A DNA stretch of 52,006 bases from Planctomycetota bacterium (GTDB lineage: Bacteria; Planctomycetota; Planctomycetia; Planctomycetales; Planctomycetaceae). Under the pieces are notes generated by a model that ran no database searches, was not told the origin of the DNA, and worked only from the letters and a program-made list of their open reading frames with translations. Where the stretch lies: positions 1 through 52,006 of the forward strand of contig JAEZFD010000036.1 of assembly GCA_023417655.1 (NCBI GenBank). The letters run 5' to 3'. Shown here piece after piece: positions 16,568 to 25,558 of this stretch (its first letter is position 1; every line of letters begins with the position of its first letter). A program made the translations under genes and the position numbers.

Positions 16568-18271
16568 ATGGCAAGGACGCCCGGCTTTCATCGCATTCTG
16601 CTGAGCGCGCTGATGCAGATCGCCCGCGTCAGCGTACTGGGTCTGATTCTGTTGCTGATGCACTGGCAGCATCAGCGTACGGTTTCCTCTCAGCTCGCGA
16701 GTGGACTGGAATCTGTCCCGCTGGAACAGATTCAGGCCTTCTTCCCGGAGGCCACCGGACTTGGTGATCCTGACCCGTTGGGTGGCCGTTTCGTCATGGC
16801 AGACGAGACGAAGTTGGGATCGGTGCTGCAGACCTTCCCGCAGTCGCGAAAATATCTGGGATTCTCCGGGCCGACCAATACGCTGGTTGCGTTCGACCCG
16901 GCTGGGAATGTCCTGGGGATGGCGATTCTGTCAAGTTTGGACACCCGGGATCATATTGACCTGATTCGGCAGGATCCCCGCTTCTTTTCGGCACTGAATG
17001 GCAAGACTGCCAGCGAGGCAGCGTCTGCCCGAGTTGAAGCCGTTACCGGAGCGACACTGACGAGCCTTGCGATTCTGCAGGGGGTACAGGCCCGACTGGG
17101 GGCTCAGCCGGGCTCACTGAAATTTCCTGAAGAGTACACCGTCGAGGACGCACGTCGCCTCTTTCCTGAAGCCGCCGATGTGAAACGGGATAGCCTGGCC
17201 CCTGAGCTCTGGCTCGTTTCCAATGAGAAGTCAGAGCCGATCGGGTATCTCCTATCGAACTCTCCAGTCGGCGATGAGATCGTCGGTTATCAGGGACCGA
17301 CTCTCGCCTACCTCGGCATGCAACTTGATGGAAAGATCGGGGGGCTCGTGATTGGCAGGAGCTTTGATAATGAGCCCTATGTCGGATACGCCCGCGGAGA
17401 CGAGTGGTTTTCTCAGAGCCTCAACAAGAAGACGGTCGAAGAACTGGCGAAGACGACCATTGAAGAGTCAAGGATTGAAGGGGTCTCAGGAGCGACCATG
17501 ACCAGTCAGGCGGCCGCGGAAGGGCTGCTGCTGGCGGCGAAGAAGATCGTGGAGCTGCGTTCGCAAAAAGAACAGGAAGTGGAGAGGTCCGAAGGAAACC
17601 GCTGGAAGCTGATGGCGACGCTCACTTTGCTCGCGGTCGGGCTGCTGATGGGGACGACGCAGCTGCGGGGCTGGAGCCTGTTCCGGAAGTCCTACCAAAT
17701 CCTCTTGATTGGCGTGCTGGGCCTGATTAATGCCGACCTGTTATCGATGGCTATGTTCGTCGGCTGGGCCCAGAGTGGGATTCCCTGGCAGAACGCACTG
17801 GGGCTGGTCTGCCTGACAATTGCGGCCCTGCTGCTCCCGCTCGCTGCAAAACAGAACCTTTATTGCGACCATCTCTGCCCCCATGGGGCCGTTCAACAAC
17901 TGCTGCCGCGCCGCTGGAAGCTCAAGAAGCGGCCCCGTTGGCTCATTGCACTGTTGACGTGGATTCGGCCTGTTCTGCTCGCCCTAATCGTCATGGTTCC
18001 GCTGCTTCATTTAAGAGTCAGTCTCGTAGATCTGGAACCTTTCGATGCATATGCCTGGCGTGCGGCCGGCATCGCAACGATCAGCGTGGCTGTCGTTGGG
18101 ATCGTCGCTTCACTGTTCCTGCCGATGGGGTATTGCCAGTATGGATGCCCCACGGGAGCGGTGCTGGGATACCTGCGACGGCATGGGAAAAGCGGCGAGT
18201 TCTCGCGGGGCGACGGCCTCGCACTCGCTTTGCTGGTTCTGGCGGCGATCTGCTTCTGGTCAGGCCGGTGA
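16568..18271 (+). CDS. NosR-like membrane protein with two FMN-binding domains and CxxxCP iron-sulfur motifs
   Basis: 567 residues from the ATG at 16568. An N-terminal helix (about 10-32) is followed by two tandem FMN-binding domains outside the cytoplasm. Each carries the flavinylation motif, VTGAT (Thr about 163) and VSGAT (Thr about 310), to which ApbE would attach FMN covalently. Then come about six membrane helices and two motifs YCDHLCPHGA (Cys 433, 437) and YCQYGCPTGA (Cys 523, 527), as in NosR, PceC and NapH. The usual C-terminal ferredoxin domain with CxxCxxCxxxCP clusters is missing. By analogy with NosR and other flavinylated transmembrane proteins, it should move electrons across the inner membrane to exported acceptors. 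No apbE or nos gene is in the window. The secreted FAD oxidoreductase next door is a possible partner. Confidence 0.85.
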   Translation: MARTPGFHRILLSALMQIARVSVLGLILLLMHWQHQRTVSSQLASGLESVPLEQIQAFFPEATGLGDPDPLGGRFVMADETKLGSVLQTFPQSRKYLGFSGPTNTLVAFDPAGNVLGMAILSSLDTRDHIDLIRQDPRFFSALNGKTASEAASARVEAVTGATLTSLAILQGVQARLGAQPGSLKFPEEYTVEDARRLFPEAADVKRDSLAPELWLVSNEKSEPIGYLLSNSPVGDEIVGYQGPTLAYLGMQLDGKIGGLVIGRSFDNEPYVGYARGDEWFSQSLNKKTVEELAKTTIEESRIEGVSGATMTSQAAAEGLLLAAKKIVELRSQKEQEVERSEGNRWKLMATLTLLAVGLLMGTTQLRGWSLFRKSYQILLIGVLGLINADLLSMAMFVGWAQSGIPWQNALGLVCLTIAALLLPLAAKQNLYCDHLCPHGAVQQLLPRRWKLKKRPRWLIALLTWIRPVLLALIVMVPLLHLRVSLVDLEPFDAYAWRAAGIATISVAVVGIVASLFLPMGYCQYGCPTGAVLGYLRRHGKSGEFSRGDGLALALLVLAAICFWSGR

Positions 18272-18272
18272 A

Positions 18273-18314
18273 GCAGTTCTGCCCGACGGATTGAAAGCCG
18301 ACGGGCAGAATTGC
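18273..18314. terminator. Bidirectional terminator between convergent genes
   Basis: 17-bp stem (GCAGTTCTGCCCGACGG with CCGACGGGCAGAATTGC; one G-T wobble and one mismatch) sits exactly between two convergent stops. T tracts are poor on both sides. Confidence 0.65.
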
Positions 18315-18327
18315 AGTTCAGATCAAC

Positions 18328-19260
18328 TTACGAGAGTTCTGTCTGGCGATAGTACTCGGCGGTCCGCAGCAGTCCGTCACGCAATGGGACGGTCGGTTCC
18401 CAATCCAGCAGATTCTTCGCCTTCGTGATGTCCGGGCAACGCTGCTTCGGGTCATCCTGTGGCAGCGGCATTCGCGCCAGCTTTGACTTGGATCCCGTCA
18501 CTTCCAGAACGGCTTCGGCGAGTTCCAGCATGGTGTTCTCCTGCGGATTTCCGAGGTTCACCGGGCCGATGTCATTCTGATTCATCATGCGGATGAACCC
18601 TTCGATCAGGTCACTGACATAGCAGAAGGAGCGGGTCTGCGAACCATCGCCATAGATTGTCAGGTCTTCGCCTCGGAGGGCCTGCATGAGAAAGTTGGAG
18701 ACCACCCGTCCGTCGTTCGGGTGCATCCGCGGGCCATACGTGTTGAAGATCCGGACAATGCGGACGTCCACTCCATGGGCGAGGTGGTAGTTCACGCACA
18801 GGGATTCTGCGACACGTTTTCCCTCGTCATAGCAGCTGCGGGGACCCAATGGGTTGACGTGTCCCCAATAGTCTTCCCGTTGTGGGTGAACTTCAGGATC
18901 ACCATAAACTTCGGACGTGGAGGTGTGGAGGATTCTCGCTTTACAGCGTTTCGCGAGACCGAGCATATTGACCATCCCGACGGTGGACGTCTTGATCGTC
19001 TTGATCGGGTTGTACTGGTAGGCGACCGGACTGGCAGGGCAGGCGAGATTATAGATGGTGTCCGCTTCGACCATCAGCGGATGGACAATGTCGTGCCGGA
19101 TCACCTCAAATCGGGGGTGACCGATCAGGTGCTGGATGTTCTGCTTACGACCTGAGAAGAAGTTGTCCACACAAATGACTTCTTCTCCCTCGGAAAGGAG
19201 TCGTTCACACAAATGACTTCCGAGAAAGCCGGCGCCGCCGGTGACTAATGCTGTGCCCAT
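18328..19260 (-). CDS. UDP-glucuronate decarboxylase (UDP-xylose synthase), SDR family
   Basis: 310 residues from the ATG at 19260. Converts UDP-glucuronate to UDP-xylose for cell-surface polysaccharide, using bound NAD+. The Rossmann motif is TGGAGFLGSH at the N-terminus. The signature HTSTSEVYGDPEVHPQ, then YWGHVNPLGPRSCYDEGKR, contains the catalytic Ser/Thr and the YxxxK pair and is diagnostic of UXS rather than of dTDP-glucose dehydratase or UDP-glucose epimerase. RIFNTYGPRM and GDGSQTRSFCYVSDLIEG are the later substrate-binding segments. A longer frame to 19350 adds 30 unconserved residues. It stands alone, diverging from the MFS gene, with no glycosyltransferases nearby. Confidence 0.93.
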   Translation of the reverse strand: MGTALVTGGAGFLGSHLCERLLSEGEEVICVDNFFSGRKQNIQHLIGHPRFEVIRHDIVHPLMVEADTIYNLACPASPVAYQYNPIKTIKTSTVGMVNMLGLAKRCKARILHTSTSEVYGDPEVHPQREDYWGHVNPLGPRSCYDEGKRVAESLCVNYHLAHGVDVRIVRIFNTYGPRMHPNDGRVVSNFLMQALRGEDLTIYGDGSQTRSFCYVSDLIEGFIRMMNQNDIGPVNLGNPQENTMLELAEAVLEVTGSKSKLARMPLPQDDPKQRCPDITKAKNLLDWEPTVPLRDGLLRTAEYYRQTELS

Positions 19261-19594
19261 GTCTGAGGGTTTTCCGCTTGAATGAATCTGCCGGGGCTGA
19301 GCCAGCAATCGTTGGCAAGGAGTGATTGGAGCAACCTCATCAATTACCAATCCCTTGTCAATCTAGAATCAGGGAGTGGCTGGATTTTATTGCAGAGGCT
19401 CTTTGCAATTCAGGGGGAAAAATACGCGACCTGTTGACAACTGACGGCATCTGGCCCCTCCGAATTCCTGATTGCCGCTTGACTTGGACAAGCGTCCGGC
19501 GGCAACATGGCAATGCCTGCTCACTCACCATTCGTCTGGTCGGGGCCTCCCCAGGACGATCCTGCGATCCGGTTCACAGTGGATCCCCCATCTC
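19261..19594. other. Divergent intergenic region UXS / MFS
   Basis: 334 bp holding promoters for both genes. A TTGACA occurs on the plus strand at 19434-19439 but no acceptable -10 follows at 16-18 bp, so I make no promoter call. Confidence 0.4.
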
Positions 19595-20917
19595 ATGTCT
19601 GAACGCCCGACAACCTTTCGCTACCGAATTGTCGCCTGGTTGACGATCGCGGCGGCGCTCTCCTACCTCTGCCGGAACTCGGTCGGAGTCGCGGAAAGCA
19701 CGATTCGTCAGCATCTGGGGCTGACTCTCGAGCAGTCCGGCTGGTTCATGGCGGCGTTCTATTGGTCGTATGCTTTGATGCAGATTCCGACCGGCTGGGT
19801 CGCCTTCCGATATGGAACGCGGATTTCATTGGCTATCTTTGCGTTTGCCTGGTCGATTTCAATGCTCGGAATCGGTCTCGCTCCGGGGCTGGTGACCCTC
19901 GTTGTTGCTCAGCTTCTGATGGGAGTCGCCCAGTCAGGCATCTTCTCAGCCGCTTGTAACAGCATCGGCAACTGGCTTCCGATTTCGCAGAGGTCATTGT
20001 CGAATGGGTTTCTGGCAGGCGGGATGCAGGTCGGAGCGATCCTGGCCGCGAGCCTGACTGGGATCCTGCTGACGAAGATGGACTGGCGAGTCGTTTTCGC
20101 GATCTATTCCATCCCGGGGATCATCTGGTCGATCGCGTTCTACCTTCGCTTCCGCGATCGCCCGGAACAAGTTGCCCGGTTGAATCCAGCGGAGTTGGAG
20201 TTGATTCGCTCAGGGCGACCAGCTTCACAACAGGAAGAGAATGCCGACTCTCCCCGAGAAAGTTCATCGACCATCTGGATGGCGATCCTCAGCAGTGCGC
20301 CGGTCTGGTGGTTGATTGGTCAGCAGCTGTGCCGATCATCAGGCTACATGTTCTTTGCCAGCTGGTTTCCGACCTTTCTGCAGCAAACACGGGGTGTCTC
20401 CGTCGCGACATCGGGTTACATGCAGTGCTTCGTACTTGCCGGAACTCTCACCGGAAGTCTGCTGGGAGGGTATCTCTCGGACTGGGTCTGGAAACGAACT
20501 GGCAGTCTCTGGCTGAGCCGTTGTGGGATCGGTGCGTTTGCCATGGGAGTCTGCGGAATGCTGATTCTCGGAGCCTGGTTCATCGAGAATGCCGTCCTCG
20601 CGATCATCCTGCTGGCACTGGGGTCAATGTTCGCGGCCTTTGCGGCACCGTGTCTTTTCTCTGCGGTCATTGAAATCGGTGGAACCCGCACTCCACAGGT
20701 CTTTGCGCTGGTAAACATGTCCGGCAATCTTGCTGCCGCGGCTTGCCCGGTGCTGATCGGAATGCTGTTCAACTACACCAATAACTGGAACCTGGTGCTG
20801 GTGATCTTCGCGACGGTCTATGTCTGCGGGGCGATCTGCTGGCTCCTCGTGAACCCCAAGCGACAGCGGGAGCCGGAAAAAACTGTTGTCGGCGTCCCGG
20901 CGGCGTCTACGACATAA
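19595..20917 (+). CDS. Major facilitator superfamily transporter
   Basis: 440 residues from the ATG at 19595 (MSERPTTFRYRIVAW) with about 12 hydrophobic helices. The loop between helices 2 and 3 (GWVAFRYGTRISLA) is the MFS motif A region in a diverged form. The pattern of two six-helix halves joined by a hydrophilic linker (RPASQQEENADSPRES, about 210-230) is typical. It resembles anion:cation symporter/hexuronate-glucarate transporters (for example LSYLCRNSVGVAESTI at helix 1), suggesting an organic acid or sugar acid as substrate; this is only suggestive. A 41-codon longer frame was rejected as it overlaps the presumed promoter region. Confidence 0.85.
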   Translation: MSERPTTFRYRIVAWLTIAAALSYLCRNSVGVAESTIRQHLGLTLEQSGWFMAAFYWSYALMQIPTGWVAFRYGTRISLAIFAFAWSISMLGIGLAPGLVTLVVAQLLMGVAQSGIFSAACNSIGNWLPISQRSLSNGFLAGGMQVGAILAASLTGILLTKMDWRVVFAIYSIPGIIWSIAFYLRFRDRPEQVARLNPAELELIRSGRPASQQEENADSPRESSSTIWMAILSSAPVWWLIGQQLCRSSGYMFFASWFPTFLQQTRGVSVATSGYMQCFVLAGTLTGSLLGGYLSDWVWKRTGSLWLSRCGIGAFAMGVCGMLILGAWFIENAVLAIILLALGSMFAAFAAPCLFSAVIEIGGTRTPQVFALVNMSGNLAAAACPVLIGMLFNYTNNWNLVLVIFATVYVCGAICWLLVNPKRQREPEKTVVGVPAASTT

Positions 20918-21067
20918 CGGCAGGTATTCATCCCTGTTTCCGTGATTCACTGACGCCCATCGATTTCACTGCGGGGACTGAAAATTCCCGAAGACGCGGC
21001 AGACGGGGGGAATCGGGTTGACTACACTTTCTGAGTCCCCGGAATTCCTTTTCCAGATGCACCGCCT

Positions 21068-23314
21068 ATGTCGTCGTGGATTCTTCAGCATTTTTTGAAC
21101 CCTGGGTTGTTCTGGCCCGGGATGATGTTGCTGGCCGCGCCGATCATCATTCACCTGATCAATCGGCTCAGGTATCGGCGAGTGCGATTTGCGGCGATGG
21201 AGTTTCTGCTTGCGAGTCAGAAACGCAGCCGCCGTCGGATTTTTCTTGAGCAACTGCTGCTGCTGTTGCTGCGAGTCACGATGGTCTTACTCCTCGTGCT
21301 GCTCGTTGCTCGACTGATCTTCAATCCCGAGCAGCTATCACTGTTTCAGGGAGCCCGATCACACCACATCGTGATCATCGATGATTCCGCCTCGATGCGC
21401 GATCGTCTGGATGATGGAACCGTGTTCAACGTCGCTCAGGAAACCGTTCGACGAATCGCCGCCGAAGGTGCCCGTCGGCCAGGAACTCAGCTCCTCACAC
21501 TCATGCTGATGAGCGAAGCAGACAAGGTTCTCACTGGCTTCAGCGAACGGCCAGTGGATCAGACGTTGCTCACTGACCTTTCCGAACGGCTGTCGACAAT
21601 GGTTTGCAGTCATCAGGGAGTCGATCCGGCGGTCTCGCTTGAATCGGCTCAACGTCGACTCTCGGAGGAACGGACCACAATGAGAACGGTCCATGTGCTG
21701 TCGGACTTCCGCCGAATCAACTGGATCGACAATAAGACCGCGATCTCGGCCATTCAGGCACTCGAAGCGGCGAAGATCAGCGTGAATCTCGTCCGCTGCG
21801 TCGGTGACTCTCATGAAAATCTCGGGGTCGAGGATCTCGGTGGGGAAGTCGAAGTTGCCGCGGCTGGCGTCCCTGTCACACTTTCGGCGACAGTCCGTAA
21901 CTGGGGGACCCGAGCTGCGACAAACGTCTCCGGAGCGGTCTTCGTGAACGGCAACCGCCTTCCACGGACGATTGATTTCCAGACGATTCCCCCGGGGCAG
22001 TCTTCCACTCAGCGTTTCGATGTCATCTTCGATAAGGCGCAGCCGTATACAGTTAAGGTGACGCTGCCGGATGATGCACTCGAAGTCGATAACGAGCGGT
22101 ATCTGGCAATTGACGTTCCCGCGTCGAATCCGGTTTTGATTGTCGATGGTTCACCCGGGGCAGAGCAGGCGACCTATATTGCCGATGCACTGGCAGCCGA
22201 TCGCAGCATTACCGGCTTCGCTCCGGACATTCGCACAGTCGAAGAATTCCGTCGGGCGTCACTCGATGACTACCACCTCGTCTATCTGATCAATGTGCCG
22301 GAACTCGCGCCTGATTCCATTGCCGCTCTTGAGAAGTATGTCGAAGGCGGCGGCGGACTGATCTGGTATCTCGGCGATGCCGTTCGCCCCAGTTTCTATA
22401 ATGAGAAGCTATTCGCTCCTGATGTCGGTCTCTTTCCTGTTCGACTTGGTTCGGCACCAGAACGGGTTGATCCAACGACTGCCGGACAGCCACGCGAGCT
22501 GATCGAAGTGGGCCGGGACCCGCTGTTTGCCATGTTCGCACAGCAGGAGGTCCCGATTCTCGATCAGGTGTTCATCAACATTCTGTACCCGGTAGCGGTG
22601 GAAACTCCGCAGTCTCCGGTGATGGCCCCTGATGTCAAAGTGCTCGCCAGACTTGGGAAAGAGCCGTTAATGCTCGAACATCAACGAGGAGCCGGCAGGA
22701 TCTTCACCTGTCTCACCTCGGCGGGGCCACTGATGAACCCTGAAGGGGTGAGTTGGTCGAACTGGGCGAATGGTCCTGCGAGCTTCAGCTTCGTCGTGTT
22801 GCAGCTCGATCTGGCGAAGCGATTCATTCGGAAGGATCGCTCGTTTCCGGAGCTTCCGACAGGCACCCCGATTGAGCTTTCGTTGAATCCTTCACTGTAC
22901 CAGCCAGAGGTGAATATCCTCACACCTGATGATCACGTCACGCGACTGCAGGCGGTTCGGGATGAAGCGGATTCCAGTCAGCAGGATTTCAAGACGGTCT
23001 TTCGTGAAACCGATCAGCCTGGTGTCTATGGCGTGACTCTGATGGGCCAGGACCAGAAGCCGACGCAGCGCCTGTATGCCATGAACGTCGACCCACGGGA
23101 AGGCTCACTCCAGATCGCGGACGATGCCTCGCTCTTACGGGAGTTGGGCAACGACACACAGGTGCAGATCCAGAAAGCCGGTACCTTTGAATGGATTCGC
23201 AATGAGTCCCCCGGCTCGGAAATCCGCTGGCTGCTGCTCGTTCTGCTGGCGGTTGTCTGCATTCTGGAACAGATTCTCGCCGCTCGCCTGAGCTATCAAT
23301 CGGCTTCTGTCTGA
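21068..23314 (+). CDS. BatA/von Willebrand factor A membrane protein
   Basis: 748 residues. The N-terminal 90 residues match the BatA (aerotolerance-operon N-terminal) domain: NPGLFWPGMMLLAAPIIIHLINR, a cytoplasmic stretch rich in Arg, and a second helix. From about 97, a von Willebrand A domain begins with a MIDAS-type DxSxS motif (IIDDSASMRD). A CARDB-like beta domain follows (about 260-345), then a glutamine-amidotransferase-like region (VLIVDGSPGAEQATYIADAL, then VEGGGGLIWYLGD), and a C-terminal membrane helix (about 720-740). The family sits beside MoxR ATPases and DUF58 proteins in many planctomycetes; here those are not in the window, so they must lie elsewhere or be absent. It probably assists protein or complex assembly at the membrane. 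The stop codon overlaps a small palindrome. Confidence 0.85.
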   Translation: MSSWILQHFLNPGLFWPGMMLLAAPIIIHLINRLRYRRVRFAAMEFLLASQKRSRRRIFLEQLLLLLLRVTMVLLLVLLVARLIFNPEQLSLFQGARSHHIVIIDDSASMRDRLDDGTVFNVAQETVRRIAAEGARRPGTQLLTLMLMSEADKVLTGFSERPVDQTLLTDLSERLSTMVCSHQGVDPAVSLESAQRRLSEERTTMRTVHVLSDFRRINWIDNKTAISAIQALEAAKISVNLVRCVGDSHENLGVEDLGGEVEVAAAGVPVTLSATVRNWGTRAATNVSGAVFVNGNRLPRTIDFQTIPPGQSSTQRFDVIFDKAQPYTVKVTLPDDALEVDNERYLAIDVPASNPVLIVDGSPGAEQATYIADALAADRSITGFAPDIRTVEEFRRASLDDYHLVYLINVPELAPDSIAALEKYVEGGGGLIWYLGDAVRPSFYNEKLFAPDVGLFPVRLGSAPERVDPTTAGQPRELIEVGRDPLFAMFAQQEVPILDQVFINILYPVAVETPQSPVMAPDVKVLARLGKEPLMLEHQRGAGRIFTCLTSAGPLMNPEGVSWSNWANGPASFSFVVLQLDLAKRFIRKDRSFPELPTGTPIELSLNPSLYQPEVNILTPDDHVTRLQAVRDEADSSQQDFKTVFRETDQPGVYGVTLMGQDQKPTQRLYAMNVDPREGSLQIADDASLLRELGNDTQVQIQKAGTFEWIRNESPGSEIRWLLLVLLAVVCILEQILAARLSYQSASV

Positions 23315-23325
23315 GCAAATTGCTC
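23313..23325. repeat. Stop-codon-linked palindrome GAGCAAATTGCTC, copy 1
   Basis: Inverted repeat GAGCAA-A-TTGCTC beginning inside the TGA stop of the BatA/VWA gene and followed by TCT. Similar palindromes follow the stops at 41947 and 43458. Confidence 0.5.
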
Positions 23326-23405
23326 TCTAGAAATTGGAATTGCCTGAATTTGCCAATTTCACATAAGCTCCCCAACTCTCCGACATTCATGGATGAGGTC
23401 GAGTT

Positions 23406-24248
23406 GTGTTGCCCCGAAATTGTCTTGAGCAATGGATTGCTCCGGCCTTGCTGCTTTGTGGCATGGTCGCTGCGTTCGTGTCGTTAGCGTTTGCGACGAC
23501 CGGGTCGCATGTCTTTTTAGCTCTGTCCGCCGGAGCTCTGGTTTTTGGCTTCTGTCGGGCCGGTTTCTCTTCCAGATCTCCGTGGCCGTGGTTTGCGCTC
23601 GCGGCATCCATGGGACTCGTTCTCGTCACTGCCGCGATTCCCGCTGCACTGGGGAGTGGGCTCGCCTGGTCTGTGCTGGCGATTGCGATTCTGTTCGCAA
23701 TTCGAGTGCTTCAGCTCTCTTCCTCTGTCGTTGTGAAGGAGTCATGCGAGATGGAAACAGTCCCGGTCATCCTTCCTGTGAATCCTTCCGTCGAAGCGAT
23801 CGCCGAACGGGCAGAGGTTCCTGCTGTTAGCAGTGAGCCGATTCCGTTCTCACTGGTACAGTTCGAGTCTGAGGAAGAGTTTGAAGACCTCGAATGCGAA
23901 GAAGACTGCGAGGAAGAGGAATTCGAAGAAGCCGGAGAGCGGGTGCTTCAGGCCTGGACCCGACGACGGCACGCTGAGGAAGAACGTCTGGAAGGCTCCG
24001 TCGTCGCTGAGTTTCATGCGAGCCAGAAGCAGGTGTACATTCACGTCCCCTTCCTGCCGGGTTTCGTCAGCCGCCCTCAGGCATTCTGCATGTGCGAGCC
24101 GGACCAGATCTTCTATGCCGAGTTCGACATCCTGCAAACCTACGGGGGACGCCTGACCGTCCGCCGCCACGGAAACTGCGACGAACCAGCGGAAGTCTCA
24201 GTCTCCTTCTCCATCACCGCTCCCACCATCAGCCGCTCGGCTGCATAG
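23406..24248 (+). CDS. Hypothetical membrane protein with acidic cytoplasmic segment
   Basis: 280 residues from a GTG at 23406 with AGG upstream. The first 105 residues hold about four hydrophobic helices. A linker leads to a very acidic stretch (SEEEFEDLECEEDCEEEEFEE, about 157-177), then a soluble C-terminal domain of about 90 residues ending in beta-rich sequence (VYIHVPFLPGFVSRPQ, then LTVRRHGNCDEPAEVSVSFSI). I recognise no family; the C-terminal domain may be the conserved part. It follows the BatA/VWA gene by 91 bp on the same strand and may be co-transcribed with it. Confidence 0.65.
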   Translation: MLPRNCLEQWIAPALLLCGMVAAFVSLAFATTGSHVFLALSAGALVFGFCRAGFSSRSPWPWFALAASMGLVLVTAAIPAALGSGLAWSVLAIAILFAIRVLQLSSSVVVKESCEMETVPVILPVNPSVEAIAERAEVPAVSSEPIPFSLVQFESEEEFEDLECEEDCEEEEFEEAGERVLQAWTRRRHAEEERLEGSVVAEFHASQKQVYIHVPFLPGFVSRPQAFCMCEPDQIFYAEFDILQTYGGRLTVRRHGNCDEPAEVSVSFSITAPTISRSAA

Positions 24249-24579
24249 AGTGGTGGCACGCGAAAGTCAGAATCTCAACCCGAACTCCTGCGAAACTGCG
24301 CGCCCTGAAGAGCGTATCACCCTGCTGCAGCATTCTCAGTCCCACCCGCGGACCGTTAACGCTCGCAGCGCAGTGGCACGCAAGGTTTGGTTAACCCCGG
24401 TCCCCGGCAGGCCCTGAATTTATGAATCCGCATGCAACGATTAATCCGAGATGAATTGCGCAACTTGACTTCCAACAGGTAACCGGCCCACTTGTCAAGA
24501 TTGATGGCTGGATCGACTTACTTTTCCGCTGTAGAATTAACCTTAATCTCCTTGATCTTATTTGAATCGCAAGGGAATC
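24249..24579. other. Intergenic region and left boundary of the A/T-richer cassette
   Basis: The first half contains the 9-mer GTGGCACGC twice (24253-24261 and 24373-24381) and two GTTAAC palindromes (24355-24360, 24390-24395), which could be remnants of a dispersed repeat. From about 24400 the sequence becomes visibly richer in A and T. A TAGAAT at 24532-24537 could be a -10 box for the cassette but has no matching -35. Confidence 0.4.
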
Positions 24580-25350
24580 ATGCGTACCGCGTCAAATTCC
24601 GTGACTCAATACAAAAACAACTATCTGAAGAGTGTGGTTGTGCGGTTGGACTACGAAACCGCAATCGATATCGCTGAGAATGGTCCTCCTGATCGATTTG
24701 TTCGCTCTCTCAAGAAAAAGTTCCCGAGTTTACAGCAGGTCAAAAAACGAGAGCAAACATTAAAGTTCAGCCCGAAGGGAATGGAGCGGGAGGTTCATGA
24801 GAAGTCCGAGTGGAATTTGTTGTCACAAGACAGGACCGCAAAACTCCATTTCGGGGCACAACATCTAGCAATTACATATTCCAAGTATAAGTCGTTTTCC
24901 GTTCTAAAGAGCGATTTTGAGACGGCATTTATCGCGCTACGCAACGAAAAACCCGAGTTGAGTTTTACGCGAGTCGGACTCCGTTATATCGATCAACTGG
25001 AATTTGATGAGGCAGACCCAACGGATTGGGGCGAGTATTTAATACCGGAGCTATTGAGCAGCTTCTCTCTGGCGGACGACAAGAGCACCATCTCTCGGGC
25101 ATTTCATGTTTTGGAGTTTAACTACGGCGACATGAAAATGAAGTTCCAATATGGCATGCCCAATCCGGATTTTCCTTCGCCGATCAAAAAGAAGCTGTTT
25201 ATTCTTGATTACGACGCGTACAGTCAAGGTGAAGTAGCGATCGACAGGATAATGAACTGTTTGGGGGATTATCACGCAAAGATTAAGCGATCGTTCGAGC
25301 AAGTTATTACTGATGGCCTTCGCGCGAAAATGGGAGGAGCAGATGGATGA
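24580..25350 (+). CDS. TIGR04255-like protein
   Basis: 256 residues from the ATG at 24580 (MRTASNSVTQYKNN), which has AAGGG a few nucleotides upstream; a TTG six codons earlier is an alternative. The pattern is that of the sporadically distributed TIGR04255 family: an N-terminal YKNNYLKSVVVRLDY strand, then a long mixed region, and the hallmark FTRVGLRYIDQLEF at about residue 140. No catalytic motif is known to me for this family. The gene overlaps the next one by 8 bp and its codon use is more A/T-rich than the flanking genes. Function unknown; members are often found in accessory regions, so a defence or conflict role is possible but unproven. Confidence 0.75.
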   Translation: MRTASNSVTQYKNNYLKSVVVRLDYETAIDIAENGPPDRFVRSLKKKFPSLQQVKKREQTLKFSPKGMEREVHEKSEWNLLSQDRTAKLHFGAQHLAITYSKYKSFSVLKSDFETAFIALRNEKPELSFTRVGLRYIDQLEFDEADPTDWGEYLIPELLSSFSLADDKSTISRAFHVLEFNYGDMKMKFQYGMPNPDFPSPIKKKLFILDYDAYSQGEVAIDRIMNCLGDYHAKIKRSFEQVITDGLRAKMGGADG

Positions 25351-25558
25351 TGGGATGTTTTCTAGTGAATACTCGACGGATTCGGGCACCAGCGGGGAGT
25401 CTGATGAACCCACTGGGTCGGAACTTTCCGGCCCAAAAAAGAGTGGGTTGGAGCAAGAGGCTGCGTTAGAGCAACTCGAGGATCAACTCGAGGTGGAAGC
25501 CGTCCAGTATGGGGTGTCAAAACCACAAAGAGAAATTATTCGGGCCTTTCTGAGATGA
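25343..25558 (+). CDS. Small acidic hypothetical protein, cassette gene 2
   Basis: 71 residues (MDDGMFSSEYSTDSGT...). The ATG at 25343 has a very strong ribosome-binding site (GGAGGAG, 5-6 nt upstream) inside the end of the TIGR04255-like gene, so translation is probably coupled. The first 40 residues are rich in Ser, Gly, Asp and Glu and likely disordered; the second half (QEAALEQLEDQLEVEAVQYG) is helical or coiled coil and ends in SKPQREIIRAFLR. It may be a partner or adaptor for its neighbours. I recognise no family. Confidence 0.65.
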   Translation: MDDGMFSSEYSTDSGTSGESDEPTGSELSGPKKSGLEQEAALEQLEDQLEVEAVQYGVSKPQREIIRAFLR

